Translations under genes and position numbers: made by a program
Assembly (NCBI GenBank): GCA_026075535.2
Contig: AP026548.1
Span: 8,246,001 to 8,310,000 of the forward strand
Length of the DNA stretch: 64,000 nucleotides
Direction of reading: 5' to 3'
DNA from: Tricholoma matsutake
Lineage: Eukaryota; Basidiomycota; Agaricomycetes; Agaricales; Tricholomataceae
The notes under the pieces: generated by a model
Told to the model about the DNA's origin: nothing
The model's database searches: none
The model's input: the letters and a program-made list of their open reading frames with translations, nothing else
Shown: positions 9,301 to 20,893 of the stretch, piece by piece
How positions within the stretch are numbered: the first letter of the stretch is position 1
Layout: every line of letters starts with the position of its first letter

Positions 9301-12300
9301 TGGATCCAGCAAAGGTTGATTCAGTTGTTGCGTGGAAGACACCAACAAATTGAGATCTTCTCCAGGGTTTCCTAGGGGGCTGTGGGTTATCTGGCAGATG
9401 ACCTTGCAGCCATGCGTATCCCTATGGCAGTGTTACATGGATTGACAGGGGATACTGTGCCTTACCATTGGGAGTATACACATCAGCGTGCATTTGATGA
9501 CATTAAGCAGATCATTGATAGTGGTCGCAACTGTCATCAAGTGCCAATCTGATATGATGCAGATGTGGAGCCTGTTTACCTGATTACGGATGGTTGTGCA
9601 ATGGGTATTGCTGGCATAATCGGCCAAGGTGCTGAGTGGAAGAAAGCAAAAGTGGCTGTGTTCTACTCAGCGAAGTTAAATTCTGCACAGCAGAACTATC
9701 CTGTGCATGAAATAGAAATGTTAGCAGGTGTTTAAATGATGCTTTGACACTGTGATATACTTCAGGGTGTGAAGTTTAAGTGGATCACTGATGATAAGGG
9801 TTTAATTCACCTCCTGGAGCAGAAGGATCTTTCTGGGCGACAGGCACGATGGATGGAAAAAATTAGTGAATTCATTTTTGAGGTCGTATATGTACTGGGC
9901 AAGGAGAATGTGTTGGCTGATGCATTATCACGTATGTATTCTAATGATGCACCTGGAACAGTATGTGCTAAGTCAGAATACACTTATCATGATGTAATTG
10001 ATAATGACGTACTGCTTGTCCATGGTATCTCCATGCCTGTATTGACTGGAACTGAGGCCGTGTCCAAGACTTGGAGACGGCAGATCACAGTTGTTTCAAA
10101 TGGGGATTGTGTTGATTTTGTTGATGCTATGCCTGTCCAACAAAAGGAGGGCAGGAGTGAGGACAAAAATGCGAAACTCACAACAGAACCTGATAAAACC
10201 AGACTCACTATCAAAATTCCCACATGCAAACCTGCAGTAACAGAAATTAAAGGAAAATCTCTGGACCAGAAAGAGCGACTTACAATTAAGATCCCTGCAT
10301 GGAAGCCCAAACCTTCCATGGAACATGCCACAGAAGTGGTGCCTGTTTTTGATCCAGCTGTCGAGACAACTGATAATGATCAATCACTGATTAATGTTGT
10401 AGCTGGAGGGCCCAAGGGATTCAACTTGAGGAATCAATATAAATTTGACTTGTTTTTCAGGAATATCCTCAAGAATCCTAGACATTACAAGAACTTTGTA
10501 TTAGATGATGGACTTATCTATATCAAAATGAATGATAGGAACTTACTGTGCATTCCTAAGTTGTATGTGCAGGGACAGAATGTTCGTGAGATTGTAATTG
10601 CTGAAGCACATTCATTATTAGCCCATTTGGGAGCTAGTAAGACCATAGCTTACCTTAGGGACAATGTGTGGTGGAAGGATATGACTTCTGACACAACACT
10701 TTACTGTCAGTCTTGTGTGACCTGTAAATGGAGTAAACCAACGACACAAAAACCCTATGGATTATTAAATCCATTAGACATACTGTCATACCCATGGGAA
10801 TCAATAAGAGTTGATTTCATGGGGCCATTACTGGAGTCTAAGAATAGAAATGGCACTTTTAATTCTATAACAGTTGTAATATGTTTACTTACCTCAATGG
10901 TACATCTGATTCCAAGTCATGAAAATTATAATGCACGTCAAATTGCTGAATTAATGTTTGACAAAGTCTATAAACTTCATGGATTGCTGAAATCTATAGT
11001 TAGTGACTGAGGTGTCCTATTTACCAGTACATTTTGGCAACATCTTAATAAACTGGTTGGCATCCAACTCAGAATGTCAAGTGCGTACCATCCACAAACT
11101 GATGGTGCCACTGAGCATGCAAATCGGACCGTGACACAAATGCTAAGGCAGTGTGTCAATGAGAAACAAATAGCCTGGGTGACAAAATTACCTGTGATAG
11201 AGTTCACGATCAATTCAGCTAGATCTGCAAGTACAGGATATGCACCATTCTTTTTGAATACTGGGTGTATGCCCAGATTGATGATCTGGGACTCTGCTAA
11301 ACAGAACGAGTACCCAGGAGTCAGGAATTTCACTATGCAACAAAAATTGGCATTGATGGCTGCGCATGATAGCATCTTGGGCACTCATGTCAATCAGATT
11401 CGATTGGCTAATAAGAAAAGACAAGTTGTACCTTTTAGAAGGGAGGATCTCATATACCTGTCTTCAAAAAATATTACATTTCCTAAGGGATTGGCCAGGA
11501 AATTGATTCCAAAGTTCCTGGGCCCTTACCCGATCCTAGAAGACTATGGGAATGGATTGTTTCAAGTTGAGCTACCAGTGTGTCTAAAACAGAGGGGCAT
11601 ACATGACACCTTTCATGTGTCATTATTGAGGATACATGTTCCTAACGACGATCACTTGTTTCCTGGTCGTTTAGACACCCAATTAGGAAATGCTGAGGGA
11701 ACTGAAGGTGAATGGGCCATAGATCATATTATCGGACATGCAGGATCAAAGGTTAACTCCATGTTTGAAATTTGGTGGAAGACCAGGGATGTTACCTGGA
11801 TGCCATATTATCAAGTTAGTCATTTACATGCACTTCAGCAATATTTTGAATTGCTGGGTATTGCCAATGTCTCCCATCTTGGGGAAGGAAGAGGGAAAAC
11901 ACCATCGGATGATCTGCAGACTTTCATTGGAAATGTAGAATCAGGCCCCCAACCTGTAAATAAAAGAAAGAAGAATCGACTACAGAGCCGCAAGATTCAA
12001 CTAATTCAACCCCCCTGGCTGGGCCAATTTACCTATGGATTTAACCACTTTCAAAATGCTACTAGCGGGAGTCATTCTTATACTACTTCAGTCCTTATTA
12101 ATAATTTCTCGTGTATTCCTTGTAAAGTGCACAGCCATGTATGCAGGTTGTGTCTTCTGCGCTGGGTATCTCCCATGTGGTTTCACCTAGAGAACAATGC
12201 CACCCCCGGGACTTCACTTCACATCCACAGAGGGCAACTAGATGCTTACCTAGAGTACAATGTGATGCTTCACATGGGAGAACAGAAACTCACTGTGCCC

Positions 12301-12890
12301 ATCGGATACACTCAGTCCACCCAGATATTCAATGTGGCACCTGGAGTGCCAGTCAATTTTGTCTATATCAACAGAAACAAGACCTTGATGGGATCAGGTC
12401 CAAAACCAGATCACGAGGTATTCAAAGTATCTCCCCATGACCTTTACAGTGTGTGACAAGTGGCACCATGTGGAAGCCAATTCCTCTCACCAAGTCAAGC
12501 TGGGATTATAATGCATATGCTATGGCAAAATGCAGAGAATGCCTCCCAGAGTCATTGAAATAGGCCCAATTTGTATGAGGACAATTTGGGGATAGAGCCA
12601 GTGTGTGGGAAAAGATGGTGTTATGATGATTGCGAGTTTCTGCCTTAGACCCTGTTCAGCTGCACAGGAAATTTCTGATTCCCAAAGTAAATTTCCCACC
12701 ATTGCCATTGGACTCTGAATTCTCGGGTGCAGCATGGACATGCACACCAGCGCTAAGTAGACTTGGATGCTTGCCACACCCATGCTCCTACCTCATGGAT
12801 GGACACACTCTTATACAGCACTTTTGCCACATTATCTCATTTGCCTCTCTTGCTTACACCTTCACCACCCTCCACACCATTCAGTATTCA

Positions 12891-13200
12891 ATGCAGGACC
12901 ATTGTGACAACAACAACAATGCAACTGCTCAAACCACAGAAGATCACAACTCGACCAACTTTTCTGCTTCATCTTCCACCCAAGATACTCCATCCAGCAT
13001 TAGCACCTCGGAAAACATTGAGAAGACAAGTGGCTGATGGACTGAAAGTGAAATCATGCTTCTCCTTGACTATGTCAAAGCAAATTGTGTTTTGACGACT
13101 GCACGAGGCCTCAACCTGAAGAAATCCAAATTTAACAAGACTCGTGCCACAGTGATGATCATGTAATGGTGTACTAACTTTCTGTTGTAGCAACTGTTTC
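12891..13200 (+). pseudogene. Harbinger Myb/SANT-like accessory protein, degenerate
   Basis: From the ATG at 12891 an Asn/Ser/Thr-rich leader runs to a TGA at 13035, then the same frame continues WTESEIMLLLDYVKAN and LKKSKFNKTRATV. This resembles the tri-helix Myb-like domain that accompanies DDE transposases in Harbinger elements and binds the element ends. The TGA falls where Arg (CGA) normally precedes the conserved Trp. A second stop follows shortly after 13160. The partner transposase is on the opposite strand. Confidence 0.7.
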
Positions 13201-13406
13201 ATGTCACTATGGCTGGTCCTTGACTCCTTGCTTGTGTATGTACTGTTTTGTCTTGTCTTTCATTCCGATTGGTTTATGTACTCTTATTCCAATCTGTATG
13301 GTTACTATCATCTCATTCATCTTGTATCGCTCTCACATGTTTCTTGTGCTTGCTATGAATGTATTTTTGTGCATGGCATTGCCTTGTCAATGATGTAAAC
13401 TACTTG

Positions 13407-14330
13407 CTAAGACAAATCATCATCACTGCTGCCCATCTCTCCATCCACCATGTAGTCCAAGTAGCTTTCCCACATCTCATTAGCAATGTTGATCCTGCAT
13501 AGCTTAACTTCTGAATTTGCCTCATTGTCATCCTCTGCAATGAAACCACTGTCATTGTCATCATGAATGTCAGGAGAAAAAGGCATGTAGGCTGATTGGT
13601 ATGAATCAGTGGGTATTGCACCTTCATCGTGGTCAATTTCTTGAATAAAATTCTGGAGAGCACACAGAGCAGCAGGAATGCAAGCCTGAAAGGCAAGGGG
13701 ATAATGAGGAGGGAGAAGGAGAATCTGGAAGTGTTGCTTGAGCACTCCAAAAATACACTCAATAACATTGTGTGCCTGAGCATGACGAAGGTTGAATAAT
13801 TCCTTTGCATTTGTCAGGCTATAGGATTATTATAACAAACATTAAATACATCAGACAAGGCACATATTGAACACCTGCAGTGCCCCACTCCTGAAGATGA
13901 TACCGAACACCATGGAAAGGAACAAGAAGTTCTTTGCAATGAGGATATCCTGCATCTGCAAGATAATAGAATCCTTCAGGTACTGAAAACCCTTTCACCA
14001 ATGCATCAGCCCAGACCCAAGCATTAGTTGCAGAACCTTCCCAGCCTGTAAGAATGTATGTGAAGAGCATGTCAAAGTTACATATGCAGAGACAGTTCTG
14101 TGAAAGAAAGCCTTTTCAATTCTGGTAGAGACTTTGGAGAGCAGCAGGTGGAGAGAGGGGCATATGGGTACTATCAATCGCTCCAAGGCATTTTTGGAAG
14201 AAAGGCCATAGTTTTCCATTATCACAAATCCTGCAAGAGACAGGATCATTGGGGTTGAATGTTGGACATATTGGCCATAAAAGGGTTGAGATGAGAAGAT
14301 GATGGTCATTTTTTGAAAGTATCTGTTATC
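13407..14330 (-). pseudogene. PIF/Harbinger DDE transposase (DDE_4), degenerate
   Basis: Reading leftward from about 14310, the first catalytic Asp is in GAIDSTHMPLSPP. The second is in FYYLADAGYPHC (about 13960) followed by LLVPFHGVRYHLQEWG. After a GT-AG intron (about 13885-13825) comes NLRHAQAHNVIECIFGVLK with the catalytic Glu, then ILLLPPHYPL, ALCALQNFIQE and an acidic tail ending at 13407. All three catalytic residues are present. A TGA at 14118-14116 (QN-stop-KGF) replaces a probable Arg codon, so the product would be truncated. No start is identifiable. Confidence 0.85.
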
Positions 14331-15151
14331 AGATTGGTATATAGATTGTCATCACCAATGATCACAATACCCACTTGGAAATTGTCCCATTTGCATGCTG
14401 AAATAACTCTCCAACATGACATATAGATAAGTTGGTGACTGATGTATAGAGAAAGATAGCAAGCTGTTCCTCAAGCATTACATATCTAGTATCACCATGG
14501 CCCATTGACTGCAGTTCTCTGATCAGAGCATGGAAAACCTCCTTGTGAACTCCAAGTTCAGTACAAATGTGCTCAGGATGACTGTGCAGCAGCTCTTGAA
14601 GCCAAGCATAGCCGGACAGGATCGATGTGTGATATGGCTTTCGTGTGATAGCAAAGAATTAGATGCATGAGTGTTGGCAAGAGCAGTGACAACTGTAATG
14701 TGATGGCAAAAATAATGCTGCGATGTAAATGCATTGTTGCTTGGGCTGAATCCATTGCGATAATGATGTAGTTGTTATCTACGATGAACAATTTGATTGT
14801 TATCTACATGATGCACGTGATGAGAATTCAATGTCCAATGGCAATGGCAATGGGAAACCCAGCAGATACAAACATGTTACTTTGGGAATCAGAAATTTCC
14901 CATGCAGCTGAATGGGCTCTTATTGTGAGGTGTCTGTGGCTGCGTCAAGCTCAGGGATCACTGGTGATCTCAACAGTTTCGATTTAGAACCACTTACCAC
15001 TCCTCCCAATGACCAACCCACTTTCCCTGACCCCATTTTGACTTCTTTATCTGCTCAAGATCAGGTTATGAAGGATACAATTTCTGGAAGTGATTCTACT
15101 GTGAAGGCTGCTGGAGTTTCAGCTAAAGGGAAGGGGAGGAAGAAGGATTAA

Positions 15152-15410
15152 GTGTGAGATGTTGTGAGAACGACATCTGGAGGGCGGGTGTAAGGATAGT
15201 GTGATCCGGGTGATGTGCGCTCCGGTATTTTCCTTTTCATCCTTCCATTCTGTTATTTCATTTATTTCATCTCTATGGTTTCTTTCCTTTTCTTTTATCC
15301 TATCTCTTCTCATATGATGACTTATCTGTATTTCCAATTCCTTGCTGCTTACTACTTGACAACAAGCTGGACTCTTTATTTAGATACCCAACATGCCCAA
15401 ATTCTTACTT
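15152..15410 (+). mobile_element. Probable 3' LTR start of the Ty3 element
   Basis: Directly after the Ty3 stop codon and its purine-rich tract (AAGGGAAGGGGAGGAAGAAG), the sequence TGTGAGATGTTGTGAG begins with TG as an LTR should. The copia element at 15411 interrupts it. The rest may continue after 21215, where ATATAAACGAGCAG could be its promoter. I could not find its end, and CpG content there rises to host level, so the right limit is uncertain. Confidence 0.5.
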
Positions 15411-15735
15411 TGTTAGAATTGATGGGCACCACAAACACCCTTTGTGTGTGTTGATCATTCTGGTATGCCGCCCCCTTTCTTTACTCATCTGACAAAGACC
15501 CTTTATCATAGAATTACATATATATTCCCTCTTACCTATATGTGCACCCTCAGTCACTTATACACAGTGCTGATGGTGAGCCACTTTATTTTTTCTTTAC
15601 ACACAAACTATTACTGATTGTACCATAGTCTAATCTGTGTTATCTTAGGTATGATCTTATCAATACAGTCACTTATACACAGTGCTGAGGTCTAATCTGT
15701 GTTATCTTAGTCAATCTATGGTATTGATTCTAACA
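15411..15735 (+). mobile_element. 5' LTR of copia 2
   Basis: 325 bp, starting TGTTAGAATTG and ending GATTCTAACA. Compared with the 3' LTR it has TG or CA at several places where the other has CG (for example TGTTGATC for TGTCGATC, ACATATAT for ACGTATAT, ATTGTACC for ATCGTACC), and one short extra TCTAATCTG segment. The differences are mostly CpG transitions, pointing to methylation decay rather than random drift. Confidence 0.95.
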
Positions 15736-18599
15736 GGTTATGGGCAATTGCCATACACTCTAGTGCACGAGCAGTTGGAATCCATACCATTCTATTTTTA
15801 TCTTCAGGCCATGCCCGGATCACACATCGTTATAATATTACCAATGTGCCTCATGCCTTCCAATTGGGAAAGGCTCCTTTGTCCATATACCTTTTCTGCA
15901 CACTCTACTGATCATCATGAGTGAATCTAATCCACCAAAGATCAATCTGAATGATGCCACACATCCCACAATCCCCCTACTCCATATCTGGAACTCCTTC
16001 TCAGGCGACAAACTTGAACGGGACAAAGGCAACTTGCAAAAAATGGGAACAGGACTTTATGCTATTCGTCACTCTAAATCACTTGGATGGCTACTTCTTT
16101 GCACCTCTAATCCAGGATCCACATGCTGCAGAGGAACCCCATGCCCACAGCAACTTTGTCATGAATAGCCACATGGCTGTTGCCGCACTGCAGCAGGTGG
16201 TCGGTGAATCAGAAATGGAGTTTATTGACTACACCAAAGGTGCCAAGGCATGCTACAACACCATTACTGCACACTGCAGATCTGCTGGCCTGGTAAAGCA
16301 GATCTCACTTATTCATGAGGCCCTCTCAATGTATTGCTCTTTGTCTGAGCCACTTGTGTCCACCGCCACAAAGATCTGCAACACAGTTGATTGCGTGTTC
16401 GATGGGGGATATCACTCAGGACTTATTCAAGTGTATTGCTTTACTCAACAGCCTAAACAACAAAGCATTCAAATCCATTCAATCTAACATCTCTCGCACT
16501 TTATCTGACTCTACCAAAACTACCCCATATACCTTTGATCACATTCGACATGTTCTCGAAAGCGAAGACATGCTTATATTAACCAAGAGACACATGCACA
16601 TGCAAGACATCGCCCTATCCACAAAGTCATTGAACTCACATAATCACGGACCACACAATATTTGCTGCAGCAATTGTTTTGCACAAGGGAAACCGTGTAG
16701 AGGACATAAGAAAGAATGGTGTATTCGTAAAGGTGGGGGAATGGAAGGAAAGACCATCACAGAATCTACCACAGCACAATGCGCCGCCAGTGGAAAGGGA
16801 AGCGGGAAACTGTCGTTGGAGGGACCTAGTTCAAATAAAATCTTGGTTCCCATTACCATCAATGGGAAGGCACATATGGTGCAGGTTGACCCCAGTGCCC
16901 TCCAGGAACTTATCACCGATGACACAAAGCAAGCATTTGCTGGCCTCGCATCCAGTCCTCTCCCAACAAAAGGTAATGCATCCTCTATCACAGACATTGC
17001 TTGGCTCACAGTGGCTGGGGGAGAACTCAAGACATCTATCGTCTGGTCAAAGTATACCATGATTGCTAGTGAGTCTGCATTAGCTGTGACCACATCACTT
17101 CAACAGACCAAATGTACCCCTGTGTCCACTGAAGAATTCCCCTTCTATGCCGATACTGGTGCATGAGTCTATATCACCATGGACCCTAACGATTTTATAC
17201 ACCTTGAATCCATCCCAACCCACTTTATTGGAGGTGTTGGCGGCTCATCCCTTGCCGCCATCGGGATAGGCAAAATTCACCTCCGCAGAGCAAAGGGTAA
17301 ATACCTCGAACTACCAAATGCACTATATGCGCCCACCTCCACCGTCTGCCTAATCTCCATAAGCTCCCTATCCATCAACTCCAATGCTGTCTCCCATTTT
17401 GATGCTGAAGGAGTAAAGATCTAACATAAATCCACCAATGCCTTCCTTGTCAGGGGACCCCTTCTCTGTAATTTACCCTCCCCCACCTATTCCAGTCGGA
17501 GTCCAGTTATTCCAGTTGGAGTCCAGTTATTCCGGTTGGAGTCCAATTATTCTGGTTGGAGTCCAGTTATTCTGGTCAGAGTCCAGTTATTCCGATTGGA
17601 GTCCAGTTATTCCGGTCAGAGTCCAGTTATTCCAGTTATTCTGACCAGATTCTGGTTACTCCAGATGCTCAACTTAGAGTATATACCCTAATGGATAGTC
17701 AAATTTCAAGTCTTAAGTTGTCAAAGTGCCTACAAAATATATTTGTGCAGAGTAAGGATTGAACCCAAGACATCTTGATTAGAGTGATCACATGACAAAC
17801 CAAACATGTGTGCTTAACCAGTTGAGCCACAGGAGAATTATTAGATAGTAATATAATGTTTATTCATGACACTCTAATTTTTTTTGGAGTAGTGAAAGAT
17901 CAAATTTTTTTAATTAACCACATCCCTCACATTGAATGCGAGGGAGTGGGGATGATTGTGATTACATAGATAAACAAAAAATCCTCCCTCCCCCATGCAA
18001 AATGGGGGAGGGGGGGCACGATACTAATAAATAATTAAAAACACAAAAATAATCCCTCCCCACACAAAGTGTGGGGGAGGGGGAGGGGATGCGACCCCGC
18101 TGTTGTCTGTCCTTCCACCCACGATCCACCCCACGAGCAGTTGCTCGTGAGGCTGGGGGTAGGTGGCTTGTCATTGTTGTCGTTCCACCCATGATCCACC
18201 CCACGAGCAGTTGCTCGTGAGGCTGGGGGCGGGTGGTGCATTGTCATCTCCTATCCCTGCACCTGGGGGCCATTCCACCCATGTTCCACCCCACGAGCAG
18301 TTGCTCATGAGGCTGGGGGTGGGTGGCTTGTTGTTGTTCATCGCTGTTGTCCCCTGTCTGGATTTCTGTTTTTTTCTTTTTTTTGGGGGTGGGGGGAGGT
18401 TTGGGTGCGTCAGTGCAACATGGCACAAGTACAGAGGTTGGTGGGTGCTTACTAGGCAGGTACCCCCCTTCCAGGGTCTCCTGGCATCCCTCTGCACCCT
18501 CCTAGCCCGTGTCAACAGCCTCACATCCCATTTGAATGTGGAGGAGGGGATCAGGTGGGCATGGGCATGGGTTGCGTGTTTTTCGTCATGGCAGGTCGT

Positions 18600-19185
18600 C
18601 CCCAGTAGTATACAACCTAAAAAGCAATAAATTACAATTAGTTAGTTTATAAAAACAAAAAGCAAGTGAAAAAAACTCACATAGGGCCCAAACGACGCGA
18701 TCTGCGTCGTTTGGGCCCATGTTGACTCATTTGCAGGTGGTGGCGTCGTTACTAGTAGATTATAACCTAGAAAACTAAAAAAATGAGTTAGTTAGTTTAT
18801 TAAAACAAAAACCAACTGAAAAAAACTTATGTAGGGCCCAAACGACGCGATCTGCATCATTTGGGCCTGCGTTGGCTCGTTTGCGAGTGGTGGCATTGTT
18901 GCCAGTAGATTGTAACCTAGAAAGCTAAAAAAAAGGTTAGTTAGTTTATAAAAACAAAAAGCAAACAAAAAAAACCTTACTTAGGGCCCAAACGACGTGA
19001 TCTGCATCGTTTCGGCCTGTGTTCTGTCCAATCACGTCATTTGGGCCCATGTTATGTCTGGCAGTCGAGTAGAACCTATAAAACAAACGAAACAAGTTAG
19101 TTAGCATGAAAAAACAAGAAGCAAATGAAAAAAAAACATACTTAGGCCCCAAACGACGTGATATGCGTCGTTTGGGCCCACATTC
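18600..19185 (-). repeat. Four tandem intron-like modules with perfect hairpins
   Basis: Units repeat every 150-160 bp (hairpins begin 18684, 18834, 18984 and 19145). The first hairpin has 15-bp arms GGGCCCAAACGACGC around GATCT (18684-18718). The others carry one to a few mismatches. Read on the minus strand, each hairpin is followed by a donor-like site (AAGTATGT, AAGTAAGG, ATGTGAGT; lost in one unit), a poly-T tract, ACTAACTAA and a TAG acceptor before GTT. The modules therefore carry all intron signals in repeating order. No known protein domain is encoded. Confidence 0.75.
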
Positions 19186-19446
19186 TGTCCAGTCGGCTCG
19201 TTTGAAGGTGGTGGTGATGGTGGCATTGGGCGTGGGAATGGTGGTGGTGGGTATGCATGCAGTGGTGGTGGTAGAGTGGAGAGGAGGAGGAGGCGGCGTT
19301 GACGACAGTGGTGGTGGTGGTTGTGAGCTGGCAGTCACATGTCACATGTCATGTGTATGCATACTTATTAATTATTCCGTTAATGGCTGTGATTAACTAC
19401 ATACCTTGGTTGGGTAATAAAAGTATTAAAGTATGCCCAAGAATAA

Positions 19447-19515
19447 TTGCTTGGTAGCTCAGTGGTTAAGCATGCTGTTATGTATGCAGACCCAAGGTTG
19501 AGTGTTCAATTCTTG
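19447..19515 (+). other. tRNA-like segment B in hAT-like copy 2
   Basis: This is the best-preserved copy of the segment. TAGCTCAGTGG matches the pol III A box perfectly and GTTCAATTC matches the B box, about 45 nt apart. Acceptor pairing is not convincing, so I do not call a functional tRNA. It sits just before the right-hand subterminal repeats. Confidence 0.6.
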
Positions 19516-20893
19516 ATGTGTGTCAAACTTTTATTTGGGAAAGCACGTGCATTCCGGTTATTCCGGTCAGTCCGGTTATTCCTGTTATTCCAGTTGTGAT
19601 GAGTCCGGTCAGATTCCGGGGATTCCGGCTGCAAATCGGATCCTTATTCCGACCGGAATTGTGCTGCATAGGGAAAACTACATACAAAAAAAATTCCACC
19701 AGATTCCAGAAATTCCGGAAATTCCGGCTGGACAAACCAGAATCCAACCGGAATAGGTGGGAGAGTGTAAAGTACTCCCCCTTCTACCCAACCGTTTATA
19801 CTCGCTCAACCTAAGATCTGTATCCGCCCAACATGCCCTATCCACCCAACATACACCTGATCTCATGACATGGCATCGTCGCCTTGGTCACACGAACTTC
19901 CAAACACTCAAGGAGATGGCAAAGTCGGACACGGTTGCAGGTATGCCCTCTTCCTTCCCAATCCTTCCACCAAAATGTGAATCATGTATTCTTGGAAAAC
20001 AGACCAAGACCCCAGTTCCAAAAATGTGTGAAGAGGGGGCAGGGCATAGAGCAACGAGGAGACTAGGAACTGTTTGGGTAGATCTTACAGGGCCCTCCTG
20101 CTCCTGTACAATCATGAGAGGGCTACAAATACATTATGAATCTGGTTGATGACTACTCAAATAAACCATGGTCAATACCCCTTAAGCTCAAAAGCAACGC
20201 ATTTGGAGAACTAAAGGCATGGGAACGTGCGCACGAAGTTGAAACCAGCTTAAAGGTTGGAACATCTCACACTGGTCATGATGGAGAGCTCTCGGGACAC
20301 CATATGGAGGAATGGCTCAGGTCCATGGGGACGGATCAACAGTTCGGTGTGCCCTATACTTTGGCACACATGGGACGTGTCAAGCGAATGCATCGAACTC
20401 TCATGAATAAGGGCCAGACAATGTGTATCTCCGCTGAATGCCCACCCAATATGTGGGTGGAATTCTATCTGACAGCTTGCCACCTTCACGAGAAAACCCC
20501 GACCAAGTCACTCAAAGGACTCACACCATACGAACTTTGGCATGGCCGAAAACCCGATTATTCCTACATACGTGAGATCGGGTGCAAGGCATTCGTCCTT
20601 ATCCAGAACTGACACAATCCGAAAATATATGAACACTCAATCAAGTGCATCCTAGTCGGCTACAACCTGAAAGCAAAGAATACAGGTGCTACGACAAGAA
20701 ATCGGGACACATCTATAGCACATACCATGTTCGTTTCCTCGAGAGCCACGAAGGACATCCCCCTCCTATACCTATCGATCCTGATTCGACGCTCACTGAT
20801 TCAATCACACTCAATCAAATCTTCGCTCCTTGCTCAGTCTCCAATAACGTCCCAGGTTTCCATGCGAGAGGAGTTGTTTGTGGTGAGGAGGAG

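Larger units (their letters stand above)
12648..14919. mobile_element. PIF/Harbinger DNA transposon, TTA target duplication
   Basis: Terminal inverted repeats GACCCTGTTCAGCTGCA and GAGCCCATTCAGCTGCA continue inward as GGAAATTTCTGATTCCCAAA on both sides. TTA lies outside each end (12645-12647 and 14920-14922). Removing the element rejoins the Ty3 reading frame across CTGCCTTATTGTGAG, which proves the boundaries. It carries two convergent genes, as this superfamily does: a Myb/SANT-like protein (plus) and a DDE transposase (minus). Both are broken, so the copy cannot move on its own. Confidence 0.95.
9300..15151 (+). pseudogene. Ty3/gypsy RNase H-integrase fragment (interrupted by Harbinger)
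   Basis: It begins near 9300 with the end of an RT (MDPAKVDSVVAWKTPTN), followed by RNase H (ITDGCAMGIAGI at about 9580, ADALSRM at 9915). The integrase zinc region (HSLLAHLGASKT, CQSCVTCKWSKP) and core (VDFMGPL, SSAYHPQTDGATEHANR) follow. A Ty3-type C-terminal region has a weak chromodomain-like segment near 11720-11850. Stops at 9550, 9733, 9745 and 11008 fit C-to-T changes, and TGAs at 12454 and 12577 probably do too. The frame resumes after the Harbinger element at 14920 and ends in KGKGRKKD with TAA at 15149-15151, next to a purine tract and an LTR-like TGTGAGATG. The RT and Gag regions are missing. Confidence 0.88.
17466..19777 (+). mobile_element. hAT-like non-autonomous element, copy 2
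   Basis: Perfect 8-bp duplications CCCCTTCT flank it (17458-17465 and 19778-19785). Ends are CTGTAATTTACCC and, inverted, GAGTACTTTACACTC. Subterminal GTCCAGTTATTCC repeats (17500-17645) are mirrored by ATTCCGG repeats on the right (19550-19755). Inside are tRNA-like segment A (17748-17840, minus), hairpins (17920-18085), the GAGCAGTTGCTC array (18110-18330), four intron-like modules (18600-19180), a GGTGG-rich stretch (19200-19330) and tRNA-like segment B (19447-19515, plus). Removing it restores the copia 2 frame. It shares its whole plan with copy 1. Confidence 0.93.
15917..20760 (+). pseudogene. Copia 2 Gag-protease-integrase, broken
   Basis: Gag starts at the ATG at 15917 (MSESNPPKINL). 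An extra A in the A-run near 16037 shifts the frame, and a second shift lies near 16400. A zinc-knuckle-like CSNCFAQGKPCRGHKKEWC is at about 16665 and a protease site, YADTGA, at 17150 with a TGA right after. After the hAT-like insertion the frame resumes with TWHRRLGHTNFQTL (19870), a CESCILGKQTKTP zinc motif, VWVDLTGP and VDDYSNKPWSIPL. It continues through VKRMHRTLMNKGQ and YELWHGRKPDYSYIREIGCK to a TGA at 20610, again a CGA position. No reverse transcriptase follows. Confidence 0.9.

Noticed and set aside
19447..19515. Functional tRNA gene
   Set aside because: A and B boxes are present, but the acceptor and T stems do not pair and the segment recurs at fixed places in transposon copies.
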